64,000 nucleotides of DNA from Bacteroidia bacterium (GCA_030432655.1 JAUILA010000029.1:1-64000); one strand, 5' to 3'; shown: positions 34,594 through 44,605, counted from the first letter of the stretch. A program made the numbers and translations. Notes: generated from the letters alone by a model not told the origin.

Positions 34594-37500
34594 TACGTGA
34601 TTTTTTTCCAGGATGGCAGAAAGTATACGTTTTCCTTCTTCCACTGTGGGAACATTATCAACCGTCAGCAGTGGTCGTCCTTTTACATCCCTCATCCGGC
34701 ATCGTTTCGGATTTTTCTGAACGAAGGTCAGAATACTACCGAATACTTCCGATTTGAAATACTGCTCATTATCCGGCGAGACGAAATAAGCTTTCATTTT
34801 GCCGTTTTTAAGAAGCAACTTTTCAAATCCAAGCTCTTCAGACATCCAGCGCAACCTGACAGTTTCTGTTAATTCGCTTACAGAGGCAGGCATCGGACCA
34901 AACCGATCTGTTATGGAGTTAACAAAAGCCTGCAATTCTTCTTCATTTTTAAGACTGTCCAGCTTAGAATAGAGCCGGAGCCTCTCCGAAATATTGGATA
35001 CATAATTATCAGGAATGATCAACTCCAGGTCCGTTTCGATGTTCGTATCTTTTACGATCAGCTTCGCTGTTTCTTTCAGGTCATTCGCAAACAGATCCTT
35101 AAACTCAGTTTCCTTTAGTTCCTGAACTGCCTCATCCAGAATCTGATGATACATATCAAAACCAAGGTCAGTGATAAAGCCGCTTTGTTCAGCTCCCAAC
35201 AGATTCCCTGCCCCGCGTATATCGAGGTCACGCATGGCCACTTTAAATCCGTCACCAAGATCGCTGAATTCTTCTAGTGTGGCCAGGCGTTTTCTCGCAT
35301 CCGATGACAACCCGATGGTTGGAGGTGTCAGGAGGTAGCAAAATGCTTTCTTATTGCTCCGGCCGACGCGGCCTCTCATCTGGTGAAGATCTGAGAGTCC
35401 GAACATATGGGCCTGGTTTATGATGATCGTGTTGGCATTGGGGATGTCCAGGCCGGATTCAATAATATTCGTCGATACCAGGACATCATATTCTCCTTCA
35501 ATAAACCGGACCATTGATTTTTCCAGCGTTTTGCCGTCCATCTGGCCGTGTGCTACCCCGACCCGGGCATCCGGAACCAGCCTGAGTATAATATTGGCCA
35601 CTTCTTCGATATCATTTACCCGGTTGTGAACAAAAAACACCTGGCCACCGCGACGTAATTCAAAACTGATAGCATCGCGAACGGTTTCCTCGTTAAACGT
35701 ATGGAGCTCTGTCGTAACTGGTTGCCGGTTTGGCGGAGGCGTGGAAATGATGGAAAGGTCGCGGGCCCCCATCAGTGAGAAATGCAGTGTTCGGGGAATA
35801 GGTGTGGCGGTGAGCGTGAGAGCATCCACATTCACCCGCATTTCCTTGAGCTTTTCCTTTACTTTTACGCCGAACTTCTGCTCTTCATCAATGATCATGA
35901 GACCGAGTTCTTTGAATTTAACGTCCTTACTCACGATTCGGTGCGTGCCGATCAGAATATCGGTCTTGCCTTCCTTAACCCGTTTTAGGGTTTCCCGTAT
36001 TTCCTGAGTGGTTCTGAACCGGTTGATGTATTCCACCTCAACCGGAAACTTTGATAATCGTTCGCGGAAGGTGTGATAATGCTGCATGGCCAGGATAGTC
36101 GTTGGTACCAGGACAGCCACCTGTTTTCCATCCGTTACCGCTTTGAACGCAGCCCGGATGGCCACTTCCGTTTTACCAAATCCCACATCCCCGCAGATCA
36201 GCCGGTCCATCGGGTGTTGCTGCTCCATATCTTCCTTAACATCAGCGGTTGCTTTGGCCTGATCCGGTGTATCCTCATAAATAAAGGATGATTCCAGTTC
36301 AGCCTGCAGAAAGCTGTCCTCGGTAAATGCGTATCCGGGAGCCTTTTTTCTCTTCGCGTATAATTCAATAAGGTCTTTGGCAATGTCTGCGACCTTCTTT
36401 TTGACTTTTTTCTTCTTATTCTCCCATTCAGGCGAGCCAAGTTTGCTGATGGCAGGCGGTGCTCCCTCCTTGCCAGAATACCTGGAGATCTTATGCAGCG
36501 AATGAATACTGACGTAAAGCAAATCATCATCACGATAAATCAGTCGGATGGCCTCCTGTTCTTTCCCGTTCACTTCGCGTTTTTCGAGTCCGGCGAATTT
36601 CCCGATTCCGTAGTCAATATGGGTTACAAAATCTCCGGGCTGCAGTGTTTTCAGTTCGTTTAAGGTAAGTGCTTTGGATTTGGAGTACTTCTTACGGACT
36701 TTATATCTGTGAAACCGTTCGAACAGCTGATGGTCAGTATAACAGGTAACCTTCATCTGTTTATCCACATATCCCTGCCGAAGTGAAATATTCATCGGAT
36801 GAAAACGGGTGCCATGGCTGAGTTCCTCAAAAATATTCTCCAGCCGCTCCAGCTGCTTACTGTTTTCAGCAGTAATGATCACCATGAATTTCCGGTCCTG
36901 ATGTTCATGAATATGCCTGGCCAGGATATCAAAGTCCTGGTTGAAAGAGGGCTGAGGCTCGCTATCCCACTTAAACACAGTTGCCTCCTTTCCCTGGAAA
37001 CGGTTACCGAATTCAATTTTCACGAGTGTTTTAAGCTGACTGCCGAAACTTTTGCGGGTTTCAAAGAGGTCAGCAGGATCAAGAATGACCGTGGTCTGAC
37101 CACTTTCTTCCAGTATATTTTTAAAACTGCTGGTAGCCTTTTCATAGTAGGCATCAATTACATCCAGGGTCTGGGCCATGTCTTTAACCCAGACTTTCGT
37201 GTTATTCGGCATGAATTCCAGGAGTCCTTCCCGGGTCTCGCTGACCAGTTTCGTCTGGACATTTGGAATCAGGTTGATTTCACGAACCGGTTCGACGGAC
37301 AGCTGTGAATTCGGATCAAATGTTCTGATGCTGTCAATTTCTTTTCCAAAAAGCTCAATCCGGTACGGAAGATCATGTGCATAACTGAAGATGTCGATAA
37401 TTCCACCCCTGATACTGAATTGACCTGCCTCATACACAAAATCAGTTTTTTCGAAATCGTAGGACAGGAGAAGTTCACTCAGGAACGCCATATCCACCTG

Positions 37501-37953
37501 CTCACCCACCCTGGCGGAAAAGGTATGCTGGGTCAGGGATTTTTTGTTGATAACCTTTTCCGTCAGCGCCTCAGGATAAGTGACAATGAGTTCGCCGGAC
37601 GATGCCTTATGGTTGATACGGTTCAGGATCTCGGCCCGCATCAGCACATTTGCATTCTCCGTCTCCTCAAATTCATAGGGCCGTTTGTACGAGGTAGGAA
37701 AAAAGAGGATTTCTTTACCCGGGAGAAGGTTTTGCAAGTCATTGAAGAAGTAAGCAGCTTCTTCCTTGTCATGCAGGACAATAAGGTGATTTTGGTAATT
37801 GAGCTGGTAGAGAGAGGCCAGTAAAACAGCATCCAGACTACCTGATAATCCTTTCAACTGGACAGACCGGTCCTCATTCGCTTTGATATTTTCCGCGATC
37901 GTCTGGACGATGCTGTCCGCTTTGTAGACTTTTAATAGGTCTGCTGCTTTCAC
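34582..37953 (-). CDS. mfd: Transcription-repair coupling factor Mfd
   Basis: 1123 residues from a GTG start (37953-37951). Domains in order: UvrB-like N-terminal module, RNA-polymerase-interacting region (GDFVTHIDYGIGKFAGL), and the SF2 translocase. The translocase shows Walker A GDVGFGKTEVAIRAA, the DEEQ box IIDEEQKFG, and motifs TLTATPIPRTL and QMRGRVGRS. A C-terminal UvrA-binding domain follows. It removes stalled RNA polymerase and recruits UvrA. A TACATTTG box (37968-37961) ends 7 nt before the start codon. Confidence 0.97.
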   Translation of the reverse strand: MKAADLLKVYKADSIVQTIAENIKANEDRSVQLKGLSGSLDAVLLASLYQLNYQNHLIVLHDKEEAAYFFNDLQNLLPGKEILFFPTSYKRPYEFEETENANVLMRAEILNRINHKASSGELIVTYPEALTEKVINKKSLTQHTFSARVGEQVDMAFLSELLLSYDFEKTDFVYEAGQFSIRGGIIDIFSYAHDLPYRIELFGKEIDSIRTFDPNSQLSVEPVREINLIPNVQTKLVSETREGLLEFMPNNTKVWVKDMAQTLDVIDAYYEKATSSFKNILEESGQTTVILDPADLFETRKSFGSQLKTLVKIEFGNRFQGKEATVFKWDSEPQPSFNQDFDILARHIHEHQDRKFMVIITAENSKQLERLENIFEELSHGTRFHPMNISLRQGYVDKQMKVTCYTDHQLFERFHRYKVRKKYSKSKALTLNELKTLQPGDFVTHIDYGIGKFAGLEKREVNGKEQEAIRLIYRDDDLLYVSIHSLHKISRYSGKEGAPPAISKLGSPEWENKKKKVKKKVADIAKDLIELYAKRKKAPGYAFTEDSFLQAELESSFIYEDTPDQAKATADVKEDMEQQHPMDRLICGDVGFGKTEVAIRAAFKAVTDGKQVAVLVPTTILAMQHYHTFRERLSKFPVEVEYINRFRTTQEIRETLKRVKEGKTDILIGTHRIVSKDVKFKELGLMIIDEEQKFGVKVKEKLKEMRVNVDALTLTATPIPRTLHFSLMGARDLSIISTPPPNRQPVTTELHTFNEETVRDAISFELRRGGQVFFVHNRVNDIEEVANIILRLVPDARVGVAHGQMDGKTLEKSMVRFIEGEYDVLVSTNIIESGLDIPNANTIIINQAHMFGLSDLHQMRGRVGRSNKKAFCYLLTPPTIGLSSDARKRLATLEEFSDLGDGFKVAMRDLDIRGAGNLLGAEQSGFITDLGFDMYHQILDEAVQELKETEFKDLFANDLKETAKLIVKDTNIETDLELIIPDNYVSNISERLRLYSKLDSLKNEEELQAFVNSITDRFGPMPASVSELTETVRLRWMSEELGFEKLLLKNGKMKAYFVSPDNEQYFKSEVFGSILTFVQKNPKRCRMRDVKGRPLLTVDNVPTVEEGKRILSAILEKNHVLQT

Positions 37954-38050
37954 AAAGGTGCAAATGTACGCAAATCGTTTTTTTCTCCCGGTAATAACCG
38001 GCTAATTTGGAACAACGGAAGTCCGGAGAAGTTTCCTTCCGGGATGATTT

Positions 38051-38236
38051 ATGGAAATAGTTTTACAACTGGTCGTAATTTGCTGGGTCGCCAGCGGCCT
38101 GATGATGATTGCCGGACTGATATCCCCGGTGACGGTTCTTTGGTGGATGGATTACCAAAACCGGCTTCGGGTACTGCGGCTTTACGGCAGTATCTTTTTA
38201 TTCCTTACCCTCATGTGGTTAATTTTTCGGGCCTGA
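38051..38236 (+). CDS. Small two-helix membrane protein
   Basis: 61 residues, almost wholly two hydrophobic helices (about 4-30 and 43-60) joined by the basic loop DYQNRLRVLR. The composition and the positive-inside loop fit a real inner-membrane protein. The overlapping frame 38044-38289 has no such order. Its 3' end overlaps the convergent methyltransferase by 26 nt. Function unknown. Confidence 0.55.
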   Translation: MEIVLQLVVICWVASGLMMIAGLISPVTVLWWMDYQNRLRVLRLYGSIFLFLTLMWLIFRA

Positions 38237-39410
38237 TGGTGGAGCAGAACATTTTCTTGTTTTCGAAATTTCTGAAGGCAAACACGTAAGCGGTCCCTCC
38301 GTCCTTCAAACCTGTTTTTTTTCTTATGGATTTCACTGATTCAGGGAAATTTCTTGTGCTGATGTTAGCTTTGTCCCCTTGAATACTCTTTTTCAGGCCG
38401 GATACAGAATAAGGTTGACAGTGGATAACCCTGAACGTACGCCCGGGAAAATCCATTACCAATGATTCAGAAGTGTACAAATGTGTGTTGGGGTGAATCT
38501 TGGTGAGCTGATAGCGATTGGCAAGCACATTGAATGCCCCTGCTTTCAGCATAGCCGGGGAAGGTTCATAAAGCCAGTTGCGCATGGGACCATATGACGG
38601 GATTAATTCCTTTTCTTCTCCCGTTCTGAATGAAATTTCAAGGTTTGCTGACAGATCGACTGCCCGGATCAGAGGCTCCTTACAGGTATCCCGGTGAATA
38701 ACGAAAAGCAGTTCCCGGCACTCGCCTTCCCATTCCAGGACATGAACTTCATGAACGTGCATTAACAGCTCCCTGCAGGCCTGACTGATATCCATCATCG
38801 GAGATGCTTTCAGGAGTATATCATTTGTCTTCTCAAGAAGTTCAGGCAGCAGTTTTGTTACATCCGGAAGGCAATCCGAAAAGCGGATCATTTTGTTGTT
38901 ATGCTCGTCCCGGCGGGACGGATCGAGAAATAACTGGTGATCCTCCGGCATAGTATTCACGAAGGATTCTGCGGTGGAATTGACCACCTTAAGGTGTTTA
39001 TGGAGAATAGTGAAATTGTGTTCAGCGAGCCGGCACAGTTCCGGATCCGGATCGACGTATATGGCCTTTTTATTTCCCGAAATATAAAACAAGTCTACAC
39101 CTGTTCCGCCGGTAAGGTCAATGACAGGAGCACTATGGGTTATCGAAGCCTTGTACTTTGCTGTTGCTTCGGAAGAAGACTGTTGCAGGTTAGCCGGATC
39201 AGGAAAGATTATATCGGGCGAATCATTCCATTCCGGTAGTTTGGAATGAGCCTTTTGACGGCTTTTTATCTGTCGTGCCAGTAATGCAACAGGGAGGCCT
39301 GCAACCTCCCTGTGAGTTAATGTAAGTTCAAAAGGATCATCGGATTCGTGCGAACGAATGAATTCCATCGCCTGCTTGTTGCCGATCAGCGCGGATGGCC
39401 CTTGAGCCAT
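38211..39410 (-). CDS. Class I methyltransferase with THUMP-like domain
   Basis: 399 residues. SAM-binding motif DLTGGTGVDLFYIS with acidic YVDPDPEL, then FLDPSRRD (the DPxR catalytic-type motif). A C-terminal THUMP-like part ends in DGGTAYVFAFRN. Proteins of this layout (such as PG_1098) are thought to modify RNA; the target is unknown. It is followed 2 nt downstream... of asd on the same strand (asd stop side), suggesting co-transcription with asd upstream. Confidence 0.85.
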   Translation of the reverse strand: MAQGPSALIGNKQAMEFIRSHESDDPFELTLTHREVAGLPVALLARQIKSRQKAHSKLPEWNDSPDIIFPDPANLQQSSSEATAKYKASITHSAPVIDLTGGTGVDLFYISGNKKAIYVDPDPELCRLAEHNFTILHKHLKVVNSTAESFVNTMPEDHQLFLDPSRRDEHNNKMIRFSDCLPDVTKLLPELLEKTNDILLKASPMMDISQACRELLMHVHEVHVLEWEGECRELLFVIHRDTCKEPLIRAVDLSANLEISFRTGEEKELIPSYGPMRNWLYEPSPAMLKAGAFNVLANRYQLTKIHPNTHLYTSESLVMDFPGRTFRVIHCQPYSVSGLKKSIQGDKANISTRNFPESVKSIRKKTGLKDGGTAYVFAFRNFENKKMFCSTIRPEKLTT

Positions 39411-39412
39411 AG

Positions 39413-40405
39413 TTAGTAAACCAGCTTGTTGGCCATCAGGAATTCAGCAATCTGTACGGCATTGGTAGCAGCTCCTTTTCTTAAATTGTCAGCAACAATC
39501 CACATATTGAGCGTATTGGGCTGGGATTCATCACGCCTGAGCCGGCCTACAAATACCTCATCCTTACGATGAGCATTAAGAGGCATCGGATAAACATTGT
39601 TGGCAACATCATCCTGAATCTCTACGCCCGGCATTTCATTCAAAAGCCTGTATACTTCTTCCAGGGTAAAGTCTTTATGAAATTCCACATTCACAGCTTC
39701 TGAATGTCCACCCATAACCGGCAGCCGGACTGCAGTAGCCGTAACCGAGACAGAATTATCGTTGAGGATCTTCTTTGTTTCGTTGACCATTTTCATTTCT
39801 TCTTTGGTGTACCCGTTATCGAGAAAAACGTCGATGTGAGGCAACACATTCAGGTCAATCGTATGCGGATATACTTTCTCTCCCTCTTTTCCTGCTCTTT
39901 CGTTCATCATTTGATCAACCGCCGCTTTGCCGGTACCGGTAACGGACTGGTAAGTTGACACTACAATTCGTTTTATACCGAATGCCTCGTGAAGAGGGGC
40001 GAGGGCAAGAACCATCTGGATGGTCGAACAGTTTGGGTTGGCGATTATCCTGTCATTATTTTCAAGGGATTTGCCATTTATTTCAGGGACAATCAATTTA
40101 TGGTCGGGGCTCATTCTCCAGGCGGAGGAATTGTCGATTACGGTGGTGCCTGCTTCGGCAAATTTAGGCGCCCACTCCAGTGATGTTCCGCCGCCGGCAG
40201 AAAAAATAGCAATATCAGGAGCAATTCCCACTGCTTCTTCCAGTCCGATCACCTTGTATTTCTTGCCTTTAAATTCAATTTCCTTACCAATCGACCTCGC
40301 GGAGGCGACAAGGTATAGTTCATCAAATTCTACATGGCGTTCGTTAAGAACAGCGAGCACCTCTTGTCCGACAAGACCGGTAGCTCCGACAACTGCAAGT
40401 TTCAT
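39413..40405 (-). CDS. asd: Aspartate-semialdehyde dehydrogenase
   Basis: 330 residues from the ATG at 40405-40403; the in-frame start at 40486 would add 27 unlikely residues reaching into the divergent gene. It starts with the NADP fold MKLAVVGATGLVGQEVL, and the catalytic Cys is in NPNCSTIQ. It reduces aspartyl phosphate to aspartate semialdehyde for lysine, threonine, methionine and diaminopimelate. The methyltransferase gene follows after 2 nt. A TACTTTTG promoter box lies about 28 nt upstream of the ATG. Confidence 0.95.
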   Translation of the reverse strand: MKLAVVGATGLVGQEVLAVLNERHVEFDELYLVASARSIGKEIEFKGKKYKVIGLEEAVGIAPDIAIFSAGGGTSLEWAPKFAEAGTTVIDNSSAWRMSPDHKLIVPEINGKSLENNDRIIANPNCSTIQMVLALAPLHEAFGIKRIVVSTYQSVTGTGKAAVDQMMNERAGKEGEKVYPHTIDLNVLPHIDVFLDNGYTKEEMKMVNETKKILNDNSVSVTATAVRLPVMGGHSEAVNVEFHKDFTLEEVYRLLNEMPGVEIQDDVANNVYPMPLNAHRKDEVFVGRLRRDESQPNTLNMWIVADNLRKGAATNAVQIAEFLMANKLVY

Positions 40406-40433
40406 TTTAGTCGTTTTATATGGATATGTCCGG

Positions 40434-40441
40434 CAAAAGTA
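40434..40441 (-). promoter_or_regulatory. Candidate -7 box of the asd promoter
   Basis: TACTTTTG on the minus strand matches TAnnTTTG, leaving a leader of about 22 nt before the asd ATG. The -33 element is poor. Confidence 0.4.
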
Positions 40442-40460
40442 GTCATTTGTCGGCTCAATC

Positions 40461-42110
40461 ATGAAACGAATCATCCTGTTTTTCATTCTTTTAACACATT
40501 TTCCGGCGGTTAAAGGTCAGCTGATCATTACTGAGATCATGGCAGACCCCTCGCCCTCCGCAGGACTGCCGGAGGCTGAGTACGTGGAGATTCGAAATAC
40601 CGGGGCTAATCAACTGGACATTTCCGGATGGTCATTTTCAGACAATTCATCTGAGGTAATTTTCAATTCAGTGATCATCCCGGCCGATACAGCGGTTTTG
40701 CTCACCTCCTTGTCTGATATGGAATTATTTGCCGGATTCGGCCGGGTTATAGGTTTAGAGAGCTGGCCGGTATTAAACAATTCCGGTGATGTCCTGCGGA
40801 TAGAGGATGGATTTGGAAAGTTAATTGATTCGGTGGCATACAATGATTCCTGGTATGGATCAACTCAAAAGAAGCAGGGAGGCTGGTCACTGGAAAGGAT
40901 CGATCTGGCAGACAGGTGCCCGGCAAATCACAACTGGACTGCTTCTGCTCATTCCGCCGGTGGTACACCCGGCAGATTAAATTCTGTAAATATCCGGACG
41001 GAGGATATTCACCCTCCGGAGATAAACAGTGCGGTTTCCACCGACTTAACCTCAATCAGGGTTTTATTCAGTGAGCCGGTTTATCCGGCACCATCATTAC
41101 AATCCGTTCAACTTTACCCGGGGACAATTTCAAAGGTAAGATTTGGAGAATCACTGGATACCCTTTGGCTTACGTCTGATAATTTACTTGACAGATCCCG
41201 GGAATATTCCCTGGAGATATCGCGAATAAGTGATTGCCGGGGGAATTCTGCTACAAGACAGACCAACCTTCTGCTGCCCTATCCTGTGGAGGAAAACAGC
41301 CTGCGGCTTAACGAAGTACTTTTTGATCCGTATCCGGGTATGGATGATTTCCTTGAATTAAGACATAATGGAGACCTGCCTGTATTTGCCAGCAAGCTGA
41401 CCTTGAAACTATACAGTCCGGACGAAGTGTATGAGCGGAAAGCGGTCCATACAATATCCCGTGAATTGATATTTGAGCCCGGCGAAATACTTCTGATCTC
41501 CCGGCATCCATTGAAACTGATTAATTACTATGGTATAACAGGGACACCCAGCGTACTGGAAAGCGGAATATTCAATATTCCGGATGATGGAGGAATAATT
41601 AAGCTTGAAGCTTCCGGGGTCGATCAGGATAGTATTCGGGTGACCCCGGAGTACCACCACGCATTACTCTCTAATAGTGAAGGACATTCACTGGAAAGAA
41701 TTGATCCCGGCAACGCCCTGGTACACGGCGCCTGGAGTACATCTGCCAGGCAGGCCACACCGGGAACAAAAAACACAAACGAACCTTCGGAAGATACAGA
41801 TGCCGGTATGGTCAGCATAATTCCTCAGGTACTGACCCCGTTTGAAGCCACAAATAACAGCCTCAGGATAATTCTAAATTTTCCATTGCCCGGGATTGCC
41901 GGATCAATAAGTGTTTATGATCTGCGGGGTATCAGGCAGGCTGTATTGGTTCAGAACGAGATTTTTTCATCGCATCATGTAATCCGCTGGGACGGTACAG
42001 GTGACAATGGACGTGTTGTATCCAGAGGCTACTATTTGTTGCATTGTCTATTTTACGGACCGGATGGATACCGGAAAAATATCCGGAAGAGAATATTGGT
42101 AGCGTGGTAA
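40461..42110 (+). CDS. Secreted lamin-tail-domain protein with FlgD-like C-terminus
   Basis: 549 residues with a Sec signal peptide (IILFFILLTHFPAVKG). A first lamin-tail domain follows at about 20-150 (LIITEIMADPS, EYVEIRNTG, ISGWSFSD). A beta domain of the bacterial Ig kind comes next (about 175-275), then a second lamin-tail-like domain (about 277-420: LRLNEVLFDPYPG, FLELRHNG). The C-terminal 75 residues look FlgD-like (ISVYDLRG, IRWDGTGDNG, SRGYYLLHC). Such proteins are often exported by type IX secretion, but the tail is not a clear sorting signal. Function unknown, extracellular or surface. Confidence 0.82.
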   Translation: MKRIILFFILLTHFPAVKGQLIITEIMADPSPSAGLPEAEYVEIRNTGANQLDISGWSFSDNSSEVIFNSVIIPADTAVLLTSLSDMELFAGFGRVIGLESWPVLNNSGDVLRIEDGFGKLIDSVAYNDSWYGSTQKKQGGWSLERIDLADRCPANHNWTASAHSAGGTPGRLNSVNIRTEDIHPPEINSAVSTDLTSIRVLFSEPVYPAPSLQSVQLYPGTISKVRFGESLDTLWLTSDNLLDRSREYSLEISRISDCRGNSATRQTNLLLPYPVEENSLRLNEVLFDPYPGMDDFLELRHNGDLPVFASKLTLKLYSPDEVYERKAVHTISRELIFEPGEILLISRHPLKLINYYGITGTPSVLESGIFNIPDDGGIIKLEASGVDQDSIRVTPEYHHALLSNSEGHSLERIDPGNALVHGAWSTSARQATPGTKNTNEPSEDTDAGMVSIIPQVLTPFEATNNSLRIILNFPLPGIAGSISVYDLRGIRQAVLVQNEIFSSHHVIRWDGTGDNGRVVSRGYYLLHCLFYGPDGYRKNIRKRILVAW

Positions 42111-42135
42111 GAGGAATGTAGTTCGTGTAACGAGA

Positions 42136-43167
42136 TCACAGATAAGTGGTTTCCTGAGCTATCTCATAGGATTGCAGCAGTGTATTACTTTTTTCTATAA
42201 GGTGGGCTGTGGTGTCAGCGGGAAGATCCAGGATTTCCAGGAGCGTCCCGGAAATGCACAGTCCGTCCGGTTTTCTGTCATCGAGCTTTTCAAGATGGGA
42301 AACTTCAAGCAACGGGGCTCCGAGGTATACGATCTGGCTTTTCAGGTCACCCAGTTCGCCCGTGGTTAGTTCGCCGGTATGTGCCGTTCCTTTAAAATCG
42401 GGGACAAATCCGAACTGGTTGAGATAGGCTTCCCGCTGTGTATGGATCTGGTGCCTGATCCCAAAAAATGCCCGTATGCAGTTTGCGTTGCTTGATTTAT
42501 TGCCGACAGGCCACGTGAGTGTTACCTGGTCTCCCACATAACGGTAAACCACTCCGCCGAAAGACCTAGCTCCCTGGAAAACATCGAAATAAAATTTGTC
42601 AAGCAGCATGAAATAGGAAACCGGATCGAGCTTTTCCGCAATCGAAGTTGATCCTTTCATGTCGATCAGCAGAAGTATACGGGCTTCATTCCGCGGAGAA
42701 TGATAACGGCCGGTTATAATATTATATAGTACCCCGCGTCCCAGGTATTTATTGATCTGAACTGAGAAGATGATCAGGAAAATGATTGCGAATGCATACA
42801 GGAGGATTACCCTGAATTCTCCCTGAAGCAGGAAATACCTGAACTCCTGGCTCGTGTAGTAATCCAGCAAACTTATGTCCTGAAAAAAGCTGTCAACACT
42901 TCCTTTAACAGCCAGAATCAGCAGGCTGACCATAAAAAAATAGACAATCACTTTAAGGAAAACTGACCGGGCGAACTCCGGACGTGAGACCCTCGGCTGG
43001 AAAAGATATAGTTCAATGATTCCGGCCATAAATCCTCCAATGGTACCAATCAGTAATGCATTCAGCACCGGAGCCGGGTTGCTTACATCATCTGCCAGCA
43101 GGGTATAAATCAACCCGGCGACAAATCCGAGTATCGTTATATTTCTAACCTCAGCAGAGCGTTTCAT
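42136..43167 (-). CDS. Membrane class III nucleotide cyclase homologue, metal-binding half
   Basis: 343 residues: four or five membrane helices (within 9-140), then a class III cyclase domain (about 160-320). Both metal-binding Asp are present: D169 in LLIDMKGSTSI and D213 in YRYVGDQV. The residues that bind base and stabilise the transition state are lost: where the family has D..GxxxN...R, this protein has V280, L287 and H291 (YLGAPLLEVSH). It is the downstream gene of a pair overlapping 4 nt; its partner shows the opposite losses. Alone it should be inactive as a homodimer; a heterodimer is proposed. Confidence 0.85.
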   Translation of the reverse strand: MKRSAEVRNITILGFVAGLIYTLLADDVSNPAPVLNALLIGTIGGFMAGIIELYLFQPRVSRPEFARSVFLKVIVYFFMVSLLILAVKGSVDSFFQDISLLDYYTSQEFRYFLLQGEFRVILLYAFAIIFLIIFSVQINKYLGRGVLYNIITGRYHSPRNEARILLLIDMKGSTSIAEKLDPVSYFMLLDKFYFDVFQGARSFGGVVYRYVGDQVTLTWPVGNKSSNANCIRAFFGIRHQIHTQREAYLNQFGFVPDFKGTAHTGELTTGELGDLKSQIVYLGAPLLEVSHLEKLDDRKPDGLCISGTLLEILDLPADTTAHLIEKSNTLLQSYEIAQETTYL

Positions 43168-44240
43168 GCCGGCATGGAATTAATGGTACATTCGTTTATA
43201 CTATAAAGAGAAACAGCCCTGGATTTGCCTTTTAGATGCATCTGACCAATGGATTCCGAGTTATATACAGGGGGTAGTGTAATACTGTTGAGCAATTCTT
43301 CCGAAATGAGAAAGGGTATTTCGCGGGTTGTTTGATTACACATTCTGGACGTTGTGTTGAGTACATCTCCGTAAAAATCGATTTCAGTTTTTCCATGTCC
43401 TATTTCTCCCTGGACAACTTCTCCGATATGCAATGCTGCTTTAAGATGAGGGGTAACATGGTATTTCCCGTAGAATGATTCGCGCTTTTCATAAAGCCTG
43501 TCACAGATAGAGAAAAAAGTGCGGATGCATGAAGCATTCTCCCGGCCTTTTTCCGGATGCCAGTAGATAACCATTTCGTTATCCACGTACTGATAAATAT
43601 GTGCTTTGTAGGAGAGAATGGCCGGAGTTATGTCATAAACGATTTCATTAACAAAATTAAAGTAGTTCAGAGTACCCAGGTTTTGCGCAATGGACGTTCC
43701 GTCAATGATTTGAATGAACATGAAAATCCGTTGATTCGTGTTTGGATAGTAATATTTGCCTGTGACCATGTTAACCAGGAACCGCAGCCCGATCTTCCTG
43801 ACAATCTGATAAGTAAAGGTGACAATGGCGATGATTACAAGCGCATAGAGATTTACAATAAGAAACTCATCTTGTCCGATGAACGAGGTAAATTCCTGAT
43901 CATGTAATATATCCTGGTAACTACGGTTAAACCATAAAGCCCGGCTGATCGAAAACACGAGGAAGAGGATCACGACCGTCATGATGGAGTAAATAAAAAT
44001 TCGTAGCCCCATCAGGGGCAGAAATGGTATTCGACGACGAAACCGGGGAGTGAGTAAGTGAAGTTCTACAACTGATGTGTATAAGCCGAGCAGCGCCCCG
44101 CCGATGGCGGCATTGATGTGAGGCATAGCATGATCAAATCCATCTGATAAGGCAGCATAGACCAGACCGGCAATAACTCCCACCACAACCATAGTCAGGG
44201 TTATCCGGAAATTCCTGAGGCTGTACGGGTCTGTAAACAT
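43164..44240 (-). CDS. Membrane class III nucleotide cyclase homologue, catalytic-Asn/Arg half
   Basis: 358 residues, same layout as the gene downstream: membrane helices within 12-148, cyclase domain about 168-330. The first metal Asp is Q177 (FIQIIDGTSIA) and the second is N221 (YQYVDNEM). The base-binding D288, catalytic N295 and R299 are intact in EIDFYGDVLNTTSRM. The usual Lys/Glu that chooses ATP or GTP is Q217. D220 next to N221 could in principle serve as ligand if the alignment shifts by one. It is the first gene of the pair and overlaps the next by 4 nt. Confidence 0.85.
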   Translation of the reverse strand: MFTDPYSLRNFRITLTMVVVGVIAGLVYAALSDGFDHAMPHINAAIGGALLGLYTSVVELHLLTPRFRRRIPFLPLMGLRIFIYSIMTVVILFLVFSISRALWFNRSYQDILHDQEFTSFIGQDEFLIVNLYALVIIAIVTFTYQIVRKIGLRFLVNMVTGKYYYPNTNQRIFMFIQIIDGTSIAQNLGTLNYFNFVNEIVYDITPAILSYKAHIYQYVDNEMVIYWHPEKGRENASCIRTFFSICDRLYEKRESFYGKYHVTPHLKAALHIGEVVQGEIGHGKTEIDFYGDVLNTTSRMCNQTTREIPFLISEELLNSITLPPVYNSESIGQMHLKGKSRAVSLYSINECTINSMPA

Positions 44241-44443
44241 ATGTCAAGATACATATTTACTGATTGAGTTTAGGATAAAAAGAATATTTGGGCTGGGAAA
44301 ATTGTGTTCAGGGTGGAAACTGATGTGCAATGCGGCAATCCTGTAGTAGTTCAACTTTTTATTATAAAAATTTTATTTATCTGATTATTAAAAACTCAAA
44401 ATTCGTTATCTTTCTAGTGAGGGAAATCCACTTTATACCATAC

Positions 44444-44605
44444 ATGACTTGTTTAATTGATTCTGTTATTGTTTATCTGACCAAACAGGGTAAGAATGCT
44501 AAAGCGATCCGGGAATATATCCGGGAACGTTACCGTATTTCAATGGATACCAAATCCATAAAACAGCGGCTCAAGAATATTCAGTCCACCCCGGGACTTA
44601 CCTGA
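44444..44605 (+). CDS. Small basic hypothetical protein
   Basis: 53 residues from ATG 44444 (MTCLIDSVIVYLTKQGK), helical and rich in Lys/Arg (AIREYIRERYRISMDTKSIK). It could be a small DNA- or RNA-binding helix bundle, but nothing is recognised. The in-frame start at 44330 adds 38 residues of AT-rich, unlikely sequence. Weak support: an isolated, short ORF before the dksA-like operon. Confidence 0.38.
   Translation: MTCLIDSVIVYLTKQGKNAKAIREYIRERYRISMDTKSIKQRLKNIQSTPGLT

Noticed and set aside
37988-38001. Inverted repeat CCGGTAATAACCGG upstream of mfd
   Set aside because: Short 5-bp arms with no T-tract and no second copy noticed; too weak to call as operator or terminator.
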